Made by a program: the position numbers and the translations under genes. A stretch of 64,000 nt of DNA from Zeugodacus cucurbitae (lineage: Eukaryota; Arthropoda; Insecta; Diptera; Tephritidae): assembly GCF_028554725.1 (NCBI RefSeq), contig NC_071668.1:3162001-3226000 (forward strand), written 5' to 3'. Position 1 is the stretch's first letter. Each line of letters opens with the position of its first letter. The notes under the pieces were generated by a model, which saw only the letters and a list, made by a program, of their open reading frames with translations, made no database searches and was not told the origin of the DNA. Shown one piece after another: positions 34,605-47,998 of this stretch.

Positions 34605-37600
34605 AAATTTGATTAAAAAAATTAAACAATAATTTTTTTAAAATTAATTTTAAATATTTTTAAAAAATTTAGTTGAAAGATAGGAACATTATTTGTATAA
34701 CTTCATTACAAAAACCAAAAATTTAGACAGTCTCTTCAAAACAATACTATATTTGCTTAACTGCCAATACCCTCCCAGTGCTTCTCATTGGATGCTTCTT
34801 CTAAAACGGTAACCCTTTTCAAATTATCCTCATTTAAAAACCATTCATGAAACACAAAACAACAAATCACCACCAAATTCGACCTCATTTTCCACAGCGC
34901 GCACTCGCATTGAACTTCATTACCAATTACGCAATAATAACCGAAACAAATAGACATTAACGCATTCCGATAATCGCATTCGCTATTTAACACATTAAGG
35001 AATGCATTAAACTAATTTTCCAATTAGCCGCTAGCATGTAAATGGCGCTCAAGCACCGAGAAAGAGTCTCATTAACATTTCCACCACACCACACGCCGTC
35101 GCAATGTGCCGTTAAGCGCGCACGCCGCGTAAAGGTCAAAAAGGCAATTAACCCTCAGTGAAGTGAACTAATTTCCAGAGCAGGCCAGAGTGTGCAGTTA
35201 TTTCAGTGTCAGCCGCTTAATTGGGCAACAACAAAACAAATAATAACAAGATACTAAACTAAAAAAAAAAAAAAAATAAATTCCAAAATCAAAAAAATTT
35301 AAAAAACAAAACAACAACAACTAATCACCGCTGCATTCAAGCGAACTGGAACATTTTGCCAAAATTTTGCACATAAATTTGCGCTAATATTATAAATTAT
35401 GTGGCGACGTGAGTCAATTGAAAAAATGTCTATCATAGTTGTTGTTGTTTTAGATTATTTTTGTTGTTTTATTGTTATAAGCTTGTCTTATGAATGAACG
35501 CACGTTATATGCACATTAAGTGGGCAGTTTCCTATTTTGTCTAAAAGACATACGTACAAAGCGGATAATTTAGTTTTGTAGAGCAAAGCTATTCTTTCAT
35601 TAGTTGTTGTAGTATGCTGTTGTGATTAAAGGCGCTATAATTGCGACATACGTTGTTCAACACTCAGCAGTCAGTGACTTGCATACCAAATTAGTTCAAA
35701 ATCCACACACATCTATATACACCTATATAGAGTGTTAAATGTGTGGCTCTTAAGTCTTTAGATTTGAGATTTGACTGATTTCATGAGTTGTTATGTTCAC
35801 TTTTCACACACAAATGTTATTATAATTGCTGTTCTCTGCTCTAAGCCATTCTTTGTTTCGCACTTTAAATTTTTTTTTGCGCTTTTCACTTCGCCTTTTA
35901 TGGCTGATCTTATTATTCGTGCGCAGCGCTGCGTAAGAATTTGGTCTTTTGTGACTTGACCATGAAATCGCGTTGGCTACTTGACTTTTTAACTGTTAAG
36001 TGACTGCCAGCTCAATTCGGTGTTTCAATTACTTCTTCTATTAGCATGACTTTTAACGCTTGACGCCCTTTCTGATTTGCTTTTTTTCTTTCAACTAACT
36101 GTAACATTATTAGCGCAATTGCGCGCTTCAAGCTTGAGCTCTGCGCTACACGCGCCTTTTGGGTAGCTTTAACTTCCGCATTATGTATTTTGTTGTTTTT
36201 AGTCTTGTTTTTTTTTTTTGTCAGTTTCTGCAATTCATGTGCGGCTCGTGTCTCTAAGCGTTATTCCGTAAACAAATTTGAAGTACTTGCGTAGATTGCG
36301 CAATAATTTTGCTCCAAAACAGGCGTGTGGTGAGATTGCAGTTTTTTTGTGTAATGTAAGCGTTGCTAATCTACGCAGACCGAACTTCACTGAATGCATC
36401 ATTCCTCTGAGATATTTCCTTCCGCTCTAGGTAGAGTTTCCAGACCTCTCTCACAATAGGCTGAAAGGTTGGAATTTTCATCCTGACATTACCTTATCTA
36501 GTTCTTGTAGGTGAGATCATCCCTTTGCAGGTGAAATTTCAAGGTTGCAAGCCTTCCAATCATCCCTACCATATCGAGCTTTATTTAACTTAAATTTAAT
36601 AATTATTATTATATTTACTTTCTTTATCAAAGTATTGGCAATGTTCTAAGACCCAATTTGTCCCAATATTACTCATTGTTTTACACAATAACCAAAATGA
36701 TGGCTATATTTGTTGATCAAATATGACCGGATATCAAAATGAGATGGAAAATTCTGATTTTGTAATCTATTGATTGATCTTTAGAATATTCCTTCGCATA
36801 TTCTATCTCAAAGTGACTTTGTGTGGATGACAAAGGTTTTCTTAAGAGTCGTTTGATGTTCTACTATAAAGATGTTATTTACCTAATTTTTGCAAATAGA
36901 CAAAGAAGTTTAGTTTTTATATTTTATTTTTTAGATTTTAATATATTTATTTTATTTTATTTATATTATTTTTTATTATTCAAAAATATTTTTTTTTTTT
37001 AATTTTCTATAGAAAATATACTTTTTTTTCGTAATTTGTATCTAGTCTTGCAAATCTCGGCAAAAGTATAATAAATTAATATTGAAACACTTTGTGTCTA
37101 GTGTCTTTGACGTTTCAGCTGCGAATATGTCAGCAATAATTTGCTAGTCCATAGTAAAGTAGTTAGTGTAACCATACTCGTACTTGAGTTACTCGCACTC
37201 ACTTCTTACACCTGCGACTAACAAAGCAAACTTGTTGTTTTTGCAGAACGATTAAATGTTTTTTTGCCTTTAATAAGCCATTATTATAAGCCATAACATT
37301 GTTTCACTTAGTAACAACTATTAGTTTTTTGCGATTTTCTGCTTTGCGTTTGCAAATGCCTTGCCAGTTTGTTTCTCACACACACTGGTTCTACAAGCAC
37401 CAATAACGGGCCATTATGACCAGTATTTCGCTATAAATATCGAAATTGTTGCCGCATTCTTGTGGCTGCAAAGACATTTGTCAAAACGTGTCACAATTCC
37501 ACGGAATAAACGGCGAATATTACTTTTGCTTTCAGCGCATGCGAGACTATTTCTTTATGAATGTGATTGTATGAGTGTCTGTGTGTGAACCAATACTAAT

Positions 37601-38106
37601 AAAGGTGTGCATTAAAAACTTAAAATTCCGTTAAAATAGTAGCTTACTAGCAAATGACGTGAGCTATGAAGCTGAGTGAAGACATTAATGGCGCTGTTTT
37701 GTACTTTTTCAAAAAGATTTACCAATTTACACAACGTATGGCATCATCGGTGATGGTAAATGAATCAAAGGCAAATATAAAAGTCACAAAAGAGAAATAT
37801 ATATATCGAAGTGGTATTAGTAACAGTATATATCCACTGTACTGTACTGAGTAAAGAGAATCGAGGCAAATAGAGTTGACACAAGGTCGTTCGTTTGTTG
37901 TATGTACTACACTAATTGGCAATGTTAATTTGCATTACTCTAACGGCACTGATGTGATAATTGAACAAAGTGCTGTGGAAAATGGTGAAAACTATTAACG
38001 AGGTTGGAGTCAATGTAGACGGAAATTCTAGATTTACATAACGACATCTATAAGCTATAGAGTTATACAAATATTTATGAATTTTTTCTTACTATTTTGA
38101 AAAATG
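34605..38106. other. Non-coding stretch
   Basis: Contains an A run at 35262-35276, TTG runs at 35440 and 35600, and AT-rich DNA at 36930-37030. Two closely spaced AG|GTGA motifs lie at 36510 and 36530, but they lack a clean pyrimidine tract. No gene or transposon was recognised. Confidence 0.4.
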
Positions 38107-38465
38107 CCATAACCATAATTAATGGCATAACATAAAATATGTCAAGCCATAATTTATTTATTAGTAAAATAATTAAAGCAATGAAAATTTCTATGGAAAA
38201 CAACATTTTTTTTATTGCTTAACATAAAATATGTCATGACATATTTCATTGTATACAATTTTTGTCTAATAACTTGTTCTTTTGTGGATTTTGTGTAATA
38301 TTTAAGCTGTTAACATGTCATAACATAAAATATGTCATGACATAATTTTTTGCTTAACATAAAGAATAACTTGATTTTTTGGGTTTTGTGAAATTTCTTA
38401 GCTATTAGCATGACATAACATAAAATATATCATGACATAATTTTTTGGCTTAACATAAAATTTAG
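38107..38465. repeat. Tandem repeat with a 14-bp palindrome, four units
   Basis: Units of about 92-101 bp each carry TATGTCATGACATA or a near variant (38138, 38230, 38331, 38426), usually inside CATAACATAAAATATGTCAT and followed by GACATAATTTTTTG. Flanking TAACATAAA motifs repeat as well. The palindrome could be a dimeric binding site, or simply the remnant of a repeat family. A related pair lies at 39440-39580. Confidence 0.8.
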
Positions 38466-39439
38466 AATAACCAAGTGCGTACTAGCCAAAAATAGCCAGT
38501 TACTCAGTTAGTTAGCATAAATTTGGATTTTTCGTGCAATAAACAAATAATAATGAGGAACGATAACAATTAAGTTAGTCTATAACCTACAAAAATTACT
38601 CGAAAATTGTCAATAATCTTTTATATTTCCTTTCCCAGCATTCGCTAAATTGTCTGCAATTCTAGCGCTTTATTCATACTACCGAGAAATACTTAAATAG
38701 TAAATCTGGCAGCACCTTTTGCGAGTAAATCAAATTTTCTGCGCAGTTTGTGGCACACCCAAGCACGCCTAAACCCCTGCCACCACTGAGCACCACTTAG
38801 ACATTTGAATTTTGTCTGATTTTATTTTATTCTAATGCAATTTGCATTTACCGCTGTTTGTTGGTAAATATTTGCGAAAATCAACGACATTAAAGTACAC
38901 AAGCTTGCTTGCCGGCGACACAGCCTACACGGCCACACCACATTGCCTCGACAACGACCTCACCTCGTTTGTGTTCTTTTGAACTGACAACTCGGGCAAT
39001 CACTTTGACTGCATTTAAATCGCATTCACACAGCGGACTTTTATTCTTAATAATGCTTTATGTGACTTTTTTTCTATAGTTCCACATGTGTGTGTGTTTG
39101 TGGGCGTTGGTAAAATGTTTGTACTTGCTTATATAATTCACATAAAACTGCTTTAAATGGGAACGTCTAAGGTGGTATGGGAATATGTTGAATGTTAAAG
39201 TGGGCAGCTGCTGTTTTAGTTAGTTGCTTAGGCGACTTAGTATGTGTATATGGAGTCATTTTTGTTCGAGTGACTCAGCATTAAAGGTTGTATGTAGCAA
39301 TTTAGACCAAAATCTGATTGCATGAAATCGTTAAAAATGTAGCATGCTACTTTTTTTTGTAAATAATATAAATAATGCTGACAAATGCAAAAGTTATTTT
39401 TTTATTAAGGTACATTTTGGTACGACTAATTTTATTGTA
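38466..39439. other. Non-coding spacer between palindromic repeat blocks
   Basis: Mixed-composition DNA with a GC-richer patch at 38920-38990. No palindrome units, exons or transposon ends were seen. Confidence 0.35.
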
Positions 39440-39580
39440 TGAAATAATTTATGTCATGACATATTTTATGGCATAACATAATATTTAAAGTTACTCAATT
39501 TTTGACTTAAATTTGTAAAAAAGTGGAAAAATTTTATAGCATGCGATATTTTATGTCATGACATTATTTATGGTATAAAA
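39440..39580. repeat. Second block of the palindromic repeat, two units
   Basis: TATGTCATGACATA at 39450-39463 and TATGTCATGACATT at 39552-39565 are 102 bp apart, the same spacing as in the 38107-38465 array. TTTTATGGCATAACATAA follows the first, matching the AATGGCATAACATAAAATAT motif at 38121. The two blocks are clearly related but separated by about 1 kb. Confidence 0.75.
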
Positions 39581-39600
39581 AATGTTTTTTTTATATTTCT

Positions 39601-40886
39601 TTATTCTTATTAGAATATCTGTAACCTTAGTTACAAAGATTTAATTAGTTGTGAAATCGGTGCACAAAATTGTACAAAAAAACACCAAAGAATGCATTGA
39701 ATGCCATTAGTTGCGCAAACTAATTTCCTATTATTTCCAATGGCTAAATTTATGACACAAATAAAGCTAGCAGGAACTCATTTAATATAATTACTTGCTC
39801 ACTAATACATACATACAAGTGTATGAACCAAAATATAAAGCATTTTTGCATTCATTTTCATTCCGGGTGTGACGCTGAAAGCCATTAACTTTGAAAAATC
39901 TTTAATAAAGCGCTGCAATTTTGATTTTATGGCAATACTTAAATGTCAATTGCAATGTGACATTTGCATACAATTCGAAATTGCGAAACTTAATTATCCA
40001 TCACAGCAGTGGGCAGTCCGCCGCAGAAGTGCATAAACATGCGACCGCCAGAGTGCATGAGTCATTTTTCGAGCGATTAAATCGACAAATTTGCTCCGAA
40101 TTTGGTAAATGCTTAAGTACACGTACGAAGAGAAAATCAAGCAAATTGCCACAATGCAAGCGATTAGCCTTATTTAGCCTTCGGTGGCACAAACACCAGC
40201 AAGTAAATACAGTATTCATGGCTTCACTAGCATAAATTTATATAAATATGAGTTTGTATTAATTGAAAATGTCTTTAGCTAGCCGCTCCCGCATTCACAC
40301 ACACACATACATATACACATGAACACCTTTGCACCAGTTAAGTGAATGTGTATAGCTATGTGCCATTCAAGTTGGCCCCCGTTCAGCTCGTTCTTTGTGG
40401 TGCTCTAGCGCGCGCTGGTGGCATATGTGATTTTCTTAATTAAATTGTAGCGATTTTAAAAGCAATTTATTTACTTTCAAAAATATTTCTTGTCAAGGTT
40501 GCCTAAGGAAAACGTGTAAATATTAGAGTGTTGAATAAACTCTAAGTTTCATACCAAATATGGTGCATTATTGTTGCTACGCGTTTAACGGTTTAAAACA
40601 GTGCATTAAAAACTACAATTCTGTTTCCAATGATTTTTATTATTTTGCAACATGAGCAATAGTTTTACATGGTTTTATAGGATTGGCAAAAAATTGAAGT
40701 TATTAACAATTTAATCTACACATTTTGCACATTTGTTGTGGCTTATATGGCGAACTGGTTGATTTATTTGCAAAAATTATGCATTGAATAAATTTTTATT
40801 GAAATTCTGAATTTGATTTGTTTTTAGACTGAAAATATGTAGTAAAGCTAAAGGAGAATTGTTGTAACGTGAGAACTAATAATTAT
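39601..40886. other. Non-coding stretch
   Basis: Includes a GC-richer patch (40010-40215) where frames are open on both strands (104 codons plus, 72 minus) without recognisable homology, and an AC-rich run near 40298-40320. Confidence 0.4.
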
Positions 40887-42260
40887 GGAAAAGCAGATAA
40901 TCTTCTTAGAAATAGGTCAAAATATTATTTTTACAATTTATAAATACTTTTTGATAAACTTTTTAGTTTTTTTTATTAAAATTTTTAAATATGTTTCTTA
41001 ATCAATTTTTTTAAATAATTATTTTTAATATTTTTATTAATATATTTTTTTACTTAAAATTTATAAATTTTGTGGTTAGATTTTTTTAATATATTTTTTT
41101 TAGTTTTCAATTTTATGTATGAAAAAAGCATTAACAATTTATCTTTAAAATTGTTTTAGCTAAAAATAATTTATTTATGGCATTTATTGAACAATTTTTG
41201 ATTTTTTTAGTTTTAATTCTTATATTTTATAAAATATTTTTCAATATTTTTCGTTTAATTTTTTAAACAAAAGGAAAAGCAGATACTATTTTTCGAAATA
41301 TAATTTTTACAGTTTTTATCTTTTTTTTCTTTAAATTTTTTAATATTTTCTTGATAAAATTTTTTAAATAATTATTTTAAATATTTTTATTAACAATGTT
41401 TTTTTTTAAATTTTTCGTTATAATTTATACATTTTTTTTATTTTCAATTTTATGTATGAAAAAAGCATTACAAATTTTACTTTAAAAATGTGCTAGCTAA
41501 AAATAATTAAGCATGGCATTTATTGAACAATTTTTGATTTTTTTAGTTTTAATACATATTTTTTATAAAAAAAATTTAATATATTTTTTTATAAATTTTT
41601 TTTTTTTTAATTTTTTTAAAATATTTTTAAATATTTTTTTAAATTTTTTAATATATATTTTTTTATAAAATTTTTTAAATACTTTTTATTAAATAAATTT
41701 ATAACATATGTATATTTGGTAATTTTGAATTAAATGTATGAAAAACAACAACAAAAATTTACTTTAAAAATTTGGCAGCTAAAAATAGCTTAGCATTGCG
41801 GCATATTTTCGAAAATCTTTAAAGATTATAAGTTTATTTGGCAGACACACACATGTACCATATGATTTCCACAATCATTCCATTTCCATTGCCTTTATCT
41901 AATAGTTTTTTTTATAAAATTTTTTTAATATAATTATTTTAATTTTTTATTACAATTATTGAATTTTTTTTTAATTTCTTAATACAAATATTCTTTTATA
42001 ATAAATTTTTGATATATTTCATTATAAATATTAATTTTTTTTTTTAATAAATTAAAATATTTTATTTTTACTTTTTTAAATATTTTTTATATTTTTTAAT
42101 ATATATTTTTATACAAAAAATTAAAAAAAAAAAGAATTTATACAATTCATGAAAAAGCAACAAAAATTTTACTTTAAAATTATTTTTGTTAAAAATAGTT
42201 TAGCATTGTCGCATATTTATTAAAAATTTCTGAAGATTATATTTTATTTGGTATTGAAAC
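40887..42260. repeat. AT-rich diverged tandem duplication, about four units
   Basis: Marker strings recur in order. GGAAAAGCAGATA occurs at 40887 and 41273. ATGTATGAAAAAAGCATTA occurs near 41116 and 41453, with diverged forms near 41733 and 42148. TTTACTTTAAAAAT, GCTAAAAATA and TAGCATTG follow in the later units. The first two units share GGCATTTATTGAACAATTTT and 19 further bases exactly (41179 and 41515). Spacing of 280-410 bp reflects indels in T tracts. No ends of a known transposon were seen. Confidence 0.7.
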
Positions 42261-44197
42261 ACATGGATCCAGTGATTTTCATTATCACGGAATAGTCTCT
42301 CAATTTTTTAAGTCATTAGTCTCAACGTCTAATGCTATGAACTGAACTCTCTGTTAGCTTTTGATAATTTTTTTTATATTTTCTACAATTATTTTAATTT
42401 TTTTAATTCAAAACTATTTTTTAGTTATTTATTATAATTTTATTTTTTTATTTCTTTTTAATTTTTAACTATGTTTTACTTTTACTTTTTGTTTCTAAAT
42501 AAAAATATATTACTCTCTTTCTCTCCTTCACACTACATATACTTTTATATTTCATTTATTTTTCTTCGCCTTTCCTTTATATTAATCTCCCTGCATTCAC
42601 ATGTCTCCACAAATTTCCCATCACGCATTCAAATCGAGCTGCCGCAGAAATGTCGCTTCGCATGCCAAGCAAACCGCAAAAATTGTGATTGATTTCCGTT
42701 ACAATGTTGCTTTTGCTTCTCACAGCAATTTCCTGCTGCACACAATTTGTATTTGCTGTTGTTGTTGCTGCTGTTTAGCGGTCACTATTTTGTCATTTCT
42801 AACATTTCAATTCACAGCAATGCTGCTGGCAGAGTTGGCCACTGTCACTGGCCTTGGCAGCGTTACTTGTAAGCATGGCATTGTTGAAATTTACATTTGT
42901 TGTTGTTTTAATGTTTCTGCTTTGTTGTTGTCTATTTGCTAACATTCAAATCATAATTATGCAATTTGGCAGCAAATTGACTGCTAACTGCTGGCCAGCC
43001 ATATCGATGAGCAGCTAAGCAGCAGCTAATGTCTAATTTTTACCCATTCGACGTGCATAAATATTGAATGGCATGCAGTTGCACAAACACACACACACAC
43101 ACACACGGAATATATGTCTGTATGTGTGTGTGCGCCGCTACGCCTATTTGCTTTCATAATGCAAGCGTACGCGTGTATCCGCCTGCGTTACGGACTTCGT
43201 TAAAAGTTCATTACTCACCACTAACCGGCGGCTGTCAGCGGCTTGCCACACACACAAACACATTTATTATTTTTTTTTTTTTGCTGGTGTGTGATATATG
43301 CTGGCTAACTGTGCAATATGCAATGCTAACTTCACTTTTGTGACAGTGGCAGCCACCGTTGTGGTGGCCATGCACGTGGCCCAGCGTGGCTGTGGCGTGG
43401 CTTGGCAGCACATGACTCGCCAGCGCCATTCATCACAATCGCATTTTTGTCGCTGTGGCAGCTAAACTAATCGCCTATTTGGCCATTAGACATGTGTTGG
43501 CAGTGGCGCCCTCAACAGCATAGAGGTATGTTGTACTTTCGAGGCCAGCTCTCAGCTGCCAACACTTCCTTTCTCACTGCCATCTGATTACTTGATTTGC
43601 TCGCATTTTTAGCTGAAAATAAAGCTAAATTGTTGTAGTAATACTCAAAAATTTGATAAATGCAATTAAATTTTTGTTGTTGAAATTTAACGGTGAAAAT
43701 GGTGCGCAATTATCTCATCAATCACTGCTGAGTGTTTGTTGTATTTTTTGCAATATGAAATTTCACCAGGAAGTGACCCACTTTGTTGTGCTCCACTGCT
43801 ATCAAATCATTTCATTTGCAGTCATTCAATTTTTGAGGTATGAGAGTTTCACATGTCAAATTTTGCTATGAGAAATTTGGTGTATATATGTAATGATATT
43901 ATTATATGTAGGTATGTATGTATGGGCAGCTGCAGATTTTAAGCGCTTATGCATCGCTTACTTGGCATCAATTGGTTTGATAGCACTCCACTTGCTGCTG
44001 TCACTTAGCGGTATTTGGTTGAACTACTTTCCGTTTTTCAGTGTGGAGAGTTTCAATTGATTGCTGATTGCAAGCTATACGGCGCTTCTTCTTCAATTTC
44101 AGTACTACTTTTTTTAACAAAAACAAGTACTCGAAATTATTAATTAATTGGAAAATTATTGTGCAATAAATTATTTCAATTATATTGTGCAATATTT

Positions 44198-44198
<1 letters not shown>
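42261..44198. other. Non-coding stretch with AC microsatellite
   Basis: A GC-richer patch at 42640-42910 and one at 43170-43460 (GTGGCAGCCACCGTTGTGGT...) have frames on both strands but no recognised protein. The (AC)n microsatellite is listed separately. Confidence 0.4.
43087..43106. repeat. (AC)10 microsatellite
   Basis: Ten perfect AC units. It is the longest uninterrupted dinucleotide AC run I noticed in the window. Confidence 0.9.
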
Positions 44199-44228
<30 letters not shown>

Positions 44229-44229
44229 T
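44199..44229. repeat. (AT)n microsatellite beside MITE B
   Basis: An AT dinucleotide run, interrupted once by ACAT, that ends one base before the left end of the MITE B copy at 44231. The abutment suggests insertion into, or expansion next to, the AT run. Confidence 0.85.
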
Positions 44230-44230
44230 C

Positions 44231-44961
44231 TTAAGGCAGTAGTCTTAGAAGCCGAAAAAAGCGTTTTTTTAGCAATTTTTTTTGAAAGGGAAGGAAATGA
44301 TTGCGGTAAACGGAATTTTAAGATGCTAGTGTACTATATTTAAGGCTTAAAAAAACAATATTTATTATTAAAAAATATTGAAATTTTTTCAAAGTTGTAA
44401 GTATTTTTCTGGAGCGCCTGGAGTCGGATGGGATGGAGGTCGTGCGATGCATCTGAAACAGTCGAACCAAATTTGTTTTTTTATTTTTATAAGTTTCTTT
44501 TCTTTATGAACTGAAAAAATACCGAAGGAGTTATAAAATTACAAATTTTTTCGAAGTTTGACAAAAAAATCACTTTTTTAAGAAAAAAATTGACTTTAAA
44601 TTGCAAAACAAATCGTTTAAATAATACTTTTGTCCAACTTTTTTAGTTCAAATAGAAGATAATTTAATACTGAAGCTAGATCACTTTGGGTTTTTCGATC
44701 GGACATATATTCTTTTTGCTATCGCCGGCACCATTTTTTAACACTTGTGAAAATTAAAACTCGAGAAAACGCTCTTTAAAGTTCTGCCTGAGCATTCGCA
44801 CCTGCTCGACGCTCGGCCACCAAAACTGCTCTAGCTTCGAAAATATGTCGAATTGGCCTCTGGAATTTTAAAGACATATTCTTGGATAGTTTTGGAAAAG
44901 ATTTAAAACAAAACAAAAAAAATCGATTTTTTGAAGCCTGTAAAGCAGACTACTGCCTTAA
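44231..44961 (-). mobile_element. MITE family B, copy 3 (near full length)
   Basis: About 731 bp with both ends: TTAAGGCAGTAGTCTTAGAA on the left (TGCTT lost relative to other copies) and GCAGACTACTGCCTTAA on the right. It is collinear with copy 1 and inverted relative to copy 2. TTAA is present at both edges, which would fit a TTAA target duplication, but it could equally be the last bases of the repeat. No transposase. Confidence 0.85.
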
Positions 44962-47900
44962 ATTATGAACTCCTCCCGGCATTTCACTATAAATTTTAGG
45001 CAAAATATTACTTTTCATATCAAAACACGATACGATCCACAAGTTCCAAAAGGTAATAATGCTGAAAGCATCTGTTCAAATAAGAAAATATTTGATGATT
45101 TTAGCTGAAATATATTAAATACAATATTAGCGGAATAGTTGAAACCTAAGCCGTTTCCCCTAAACTCACATTCCACATTAATTATTTCCCTAAAAATCTG
45201 ATATTTTACACCACAAACTTTCTCAAAGAAGCATTATTAAAGAGCACAATAAAGAATTAGTAAATAATACGAACACAAAGCAACGAAATAAAAAGTGCAA
45301 CAAAAGAAAATTTTGCAATAAATTCGCAGCGCATGCGCAGCAGCGTGGCAAGAAAAAAATAGGCTGACATGCAACATGTGGCAGCGACATTGTGTAGCAG
45401 CACCAGCAGCAGAAGTGTAGCAAAAGTGTTTTGCAGCGCAGCGATGACATACTACAGCACTCAAAGCACACACAAAAAAGAAAAACAATAACAGCAAACA
45501 CAAGCTGACAAAGCAACTACAACAACAACATGTTTTAGCAAGTGTTTGCATTGATGCAACCAAACTAATGGCAACAACAAACAACAACATGTCAACTACG
45601 TGTGCAACGAAACTGAAAACGCCGACAAGAAAAAAAGTATAAACAAAGCAACAACAAGAAAAAATAAACAACAACAACAAAATAATGTAAATAAAAGCAA
45701 AACGGGTGCACCATTTCGTTGCGATGCCTGACTGTGCGCCTGCCCACTATTGCTGCAATTGTTTCTTGTGCAGCACACAGCTGTTGGTAAATGTATGTGA
45801 ATTGTTGTTGTGTTTTTTTTTGTTGTATACATATATACACATACATGTGCTTGCCAATTTGAAGACTTGTTGCTGCAGCCACTTTGGCTCTAATAGCATT
45901 TGCACGAACATTTCATTTTTGTTGTTGTTGTTGTATTTTTTTTTCATTTTGCTCTGCTTGTAATGCTTGCGGTCGCTCGTAGTTTCTTATGGCCAGCGTA
46001 AATTCTCCCATGCGGTGCGATGATTTTTTGTCGCACAGCCTATGTGGCAAGCTGTTGTTGGTGTCTTTGTTGTTGTTGTCATTACCGCATAGTTGACAGT
46101 TGCATTCATGTCAGTCAGTCAGTCAGCGTTGCCGCCACCGCCAGCCGCCCGGCCTGTGAATTGGTCACAGTCCACCTTCGCTTTGCTTTTCACATTGTTG
46201 TTGTTGTTTTTTTGTTATTGTGCTGGCTCACACCACCGCCAGCCATTGTTACGATTGTTGTCATTGCTTGCATTATTTCATTGTGTCAAAATCGCTGTTG
46301 TTGCAAGTCTGCGTTGGAACTCGCTTTGTAACGGTTGCATCGGTTGCATTGTTTGTGCTGCAACAGTTTTGTCACAGCGCTTTGTTTGTACGCCACTGTA
46401 TTCTCGCTAATGTTGGTGATATTTCAAGAATTCAACTCATCAAATGGTGCGTTAATGCATTGCCATTAACTTGCATGCATAAGTAATCGCTGACGAACAA
46501 ACATACACACATAAATAATGATAATTGCTCGGTTGCATGATTATGTGTTTGTTGTTGTTGTAAATTGCTTTTTATGACATTGCTACAATTTGCTCTCGCT
46601 TAAATCATAAATAAGGTATTTTGCGCAAAATCTTTCGGTTTGACGAAGATTTCTCATCTTACATACATACAATCATACATATATACAGAGACACTGGATT
46701 TGTGGAAAGTGCGTTCAAATGGTTTTCCATTGACATTCTGCGAGCAGCTGCACTCATTCATAACAATTATACTTTGATAAATGATTTTCTAAATGAATTT
46801 GAATTTATGATCGGCTGTTGAGAATATAGTACACTTACTTATAATAGAAAAGATGTGGGCTCAGATTTTTTGTTAGATGTAAAAGTAGGTATTATCAGCT
46901 CACTATAATAAATATTATTTTTCGAATAATGCCCTATCTGGTTAATTCATTTAGCCGAATACCAAGAGATCTAGTAGGAAACCATTAAGAGCTTTGTGCA
47001 TAACAAAAAAGGAAAAATATAAAAAAAAATATTTCCTTCTTCCACTGAGTTGCCAACTGGGCGTGAGGCCGGCAGTCAATCACAAAGTTAACTGTCAGTT
47101 GAGGCAGCGCACGCATGCTGATGGCTTCGTAGCAGTCCAAATGCAGTTGACAGGCATTGTCGTGCGCAGTGGAATGCGAAGCGCTTGCAAACAATCAACA
47201 AAACAAACAGAAAACAGGAGCGTTTAACTATTTCTTTCAGCTTAACTTAAAAATGTGTACGAAATGTGCACCGAAATTCATACAAATCCATCAAAATTGA
47301 CAGCAGCAACGACAGGGCGGCAGAAAACCGCTGATTGACTTTTGTCACCGTTACTTTAACGGCGACTTAATCAGGTGCAAACTAAGAAAACCTGAAAAAA
47401 GTTGAAGAAATGCACAAAAACACAACAGCAAATGGTCAGCAAAGCAGTTAGTGCTGTGTAATTGCGCATGCGCACACACGCCGCATGACAGTTCGGACGA
47501 AATTTACGGCTGCACGAAATTTACAATATATTGGCAATAAGCGTACTTGACTGCTTGCAAACCGCAATTGAAAGAACAACAAAAGTAGTCCACAACGGCA
47601 CACCGATTGATTAAATTGGCACAAAATTGCGAAAAACGATATGGCAAGGACGAATGCAGCCAATAACGACCCGAAAAGCGAGCGTGTAATTGCAAATGAT
47701 TTGCGCTAGAAGACAGCTCTATAGTATGCTTAATGCGGTTAGCCGCATTTTCGTAACCGTCCTACTGCTCTGAGAAACTATTCGTGTAATTCGAGTAGAA
47801 GACGCTTTAAGGAAGTGTGGGTCAATGACGTTCGCGGCGTACAAGTGTAGATTTCTTTGGAAAAAATTTCTGCTTGCCAAATTAATTAGTTTGCTTGCGG

Positions 47901-47998
47901 TGTGACATTTGTAATAACTTAATTTTTTTTATAATAAAAGTAGGTGATATCTTATTTTTTGCAAATTTTGGTTAAAATTTTAATAGAAAACTAATGGG
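44962..47998. other. Non-coding stretch rich in CAA/TTG repeats
   Basis: Frames of up to 147 codons (45223-46486, both strands) lie in CAACAAC/TTGTTG DNA and encode Cys-, Leu- and Phe-rich strings, so they are not genes. Contains (GTCA)4 at about 46110-46125. Confidence 0.45.

Noticed and set aside
36480..36540. Two AG|GTGA junctions (36510 and 36530) resembling further ratchet points
   Set aside because: The upstream tract is interrupted by purines and by an extra AG (CTAG), and no strong downstream donor was seen. Much weaker than the three reported sites.
45223..46486. Cluster of 80-147-codon frames on both strands
   Set aside because: All lie in CAA/TTG repeat DNA and encode Cys-, Leu- and Phe-rich strings without homology.
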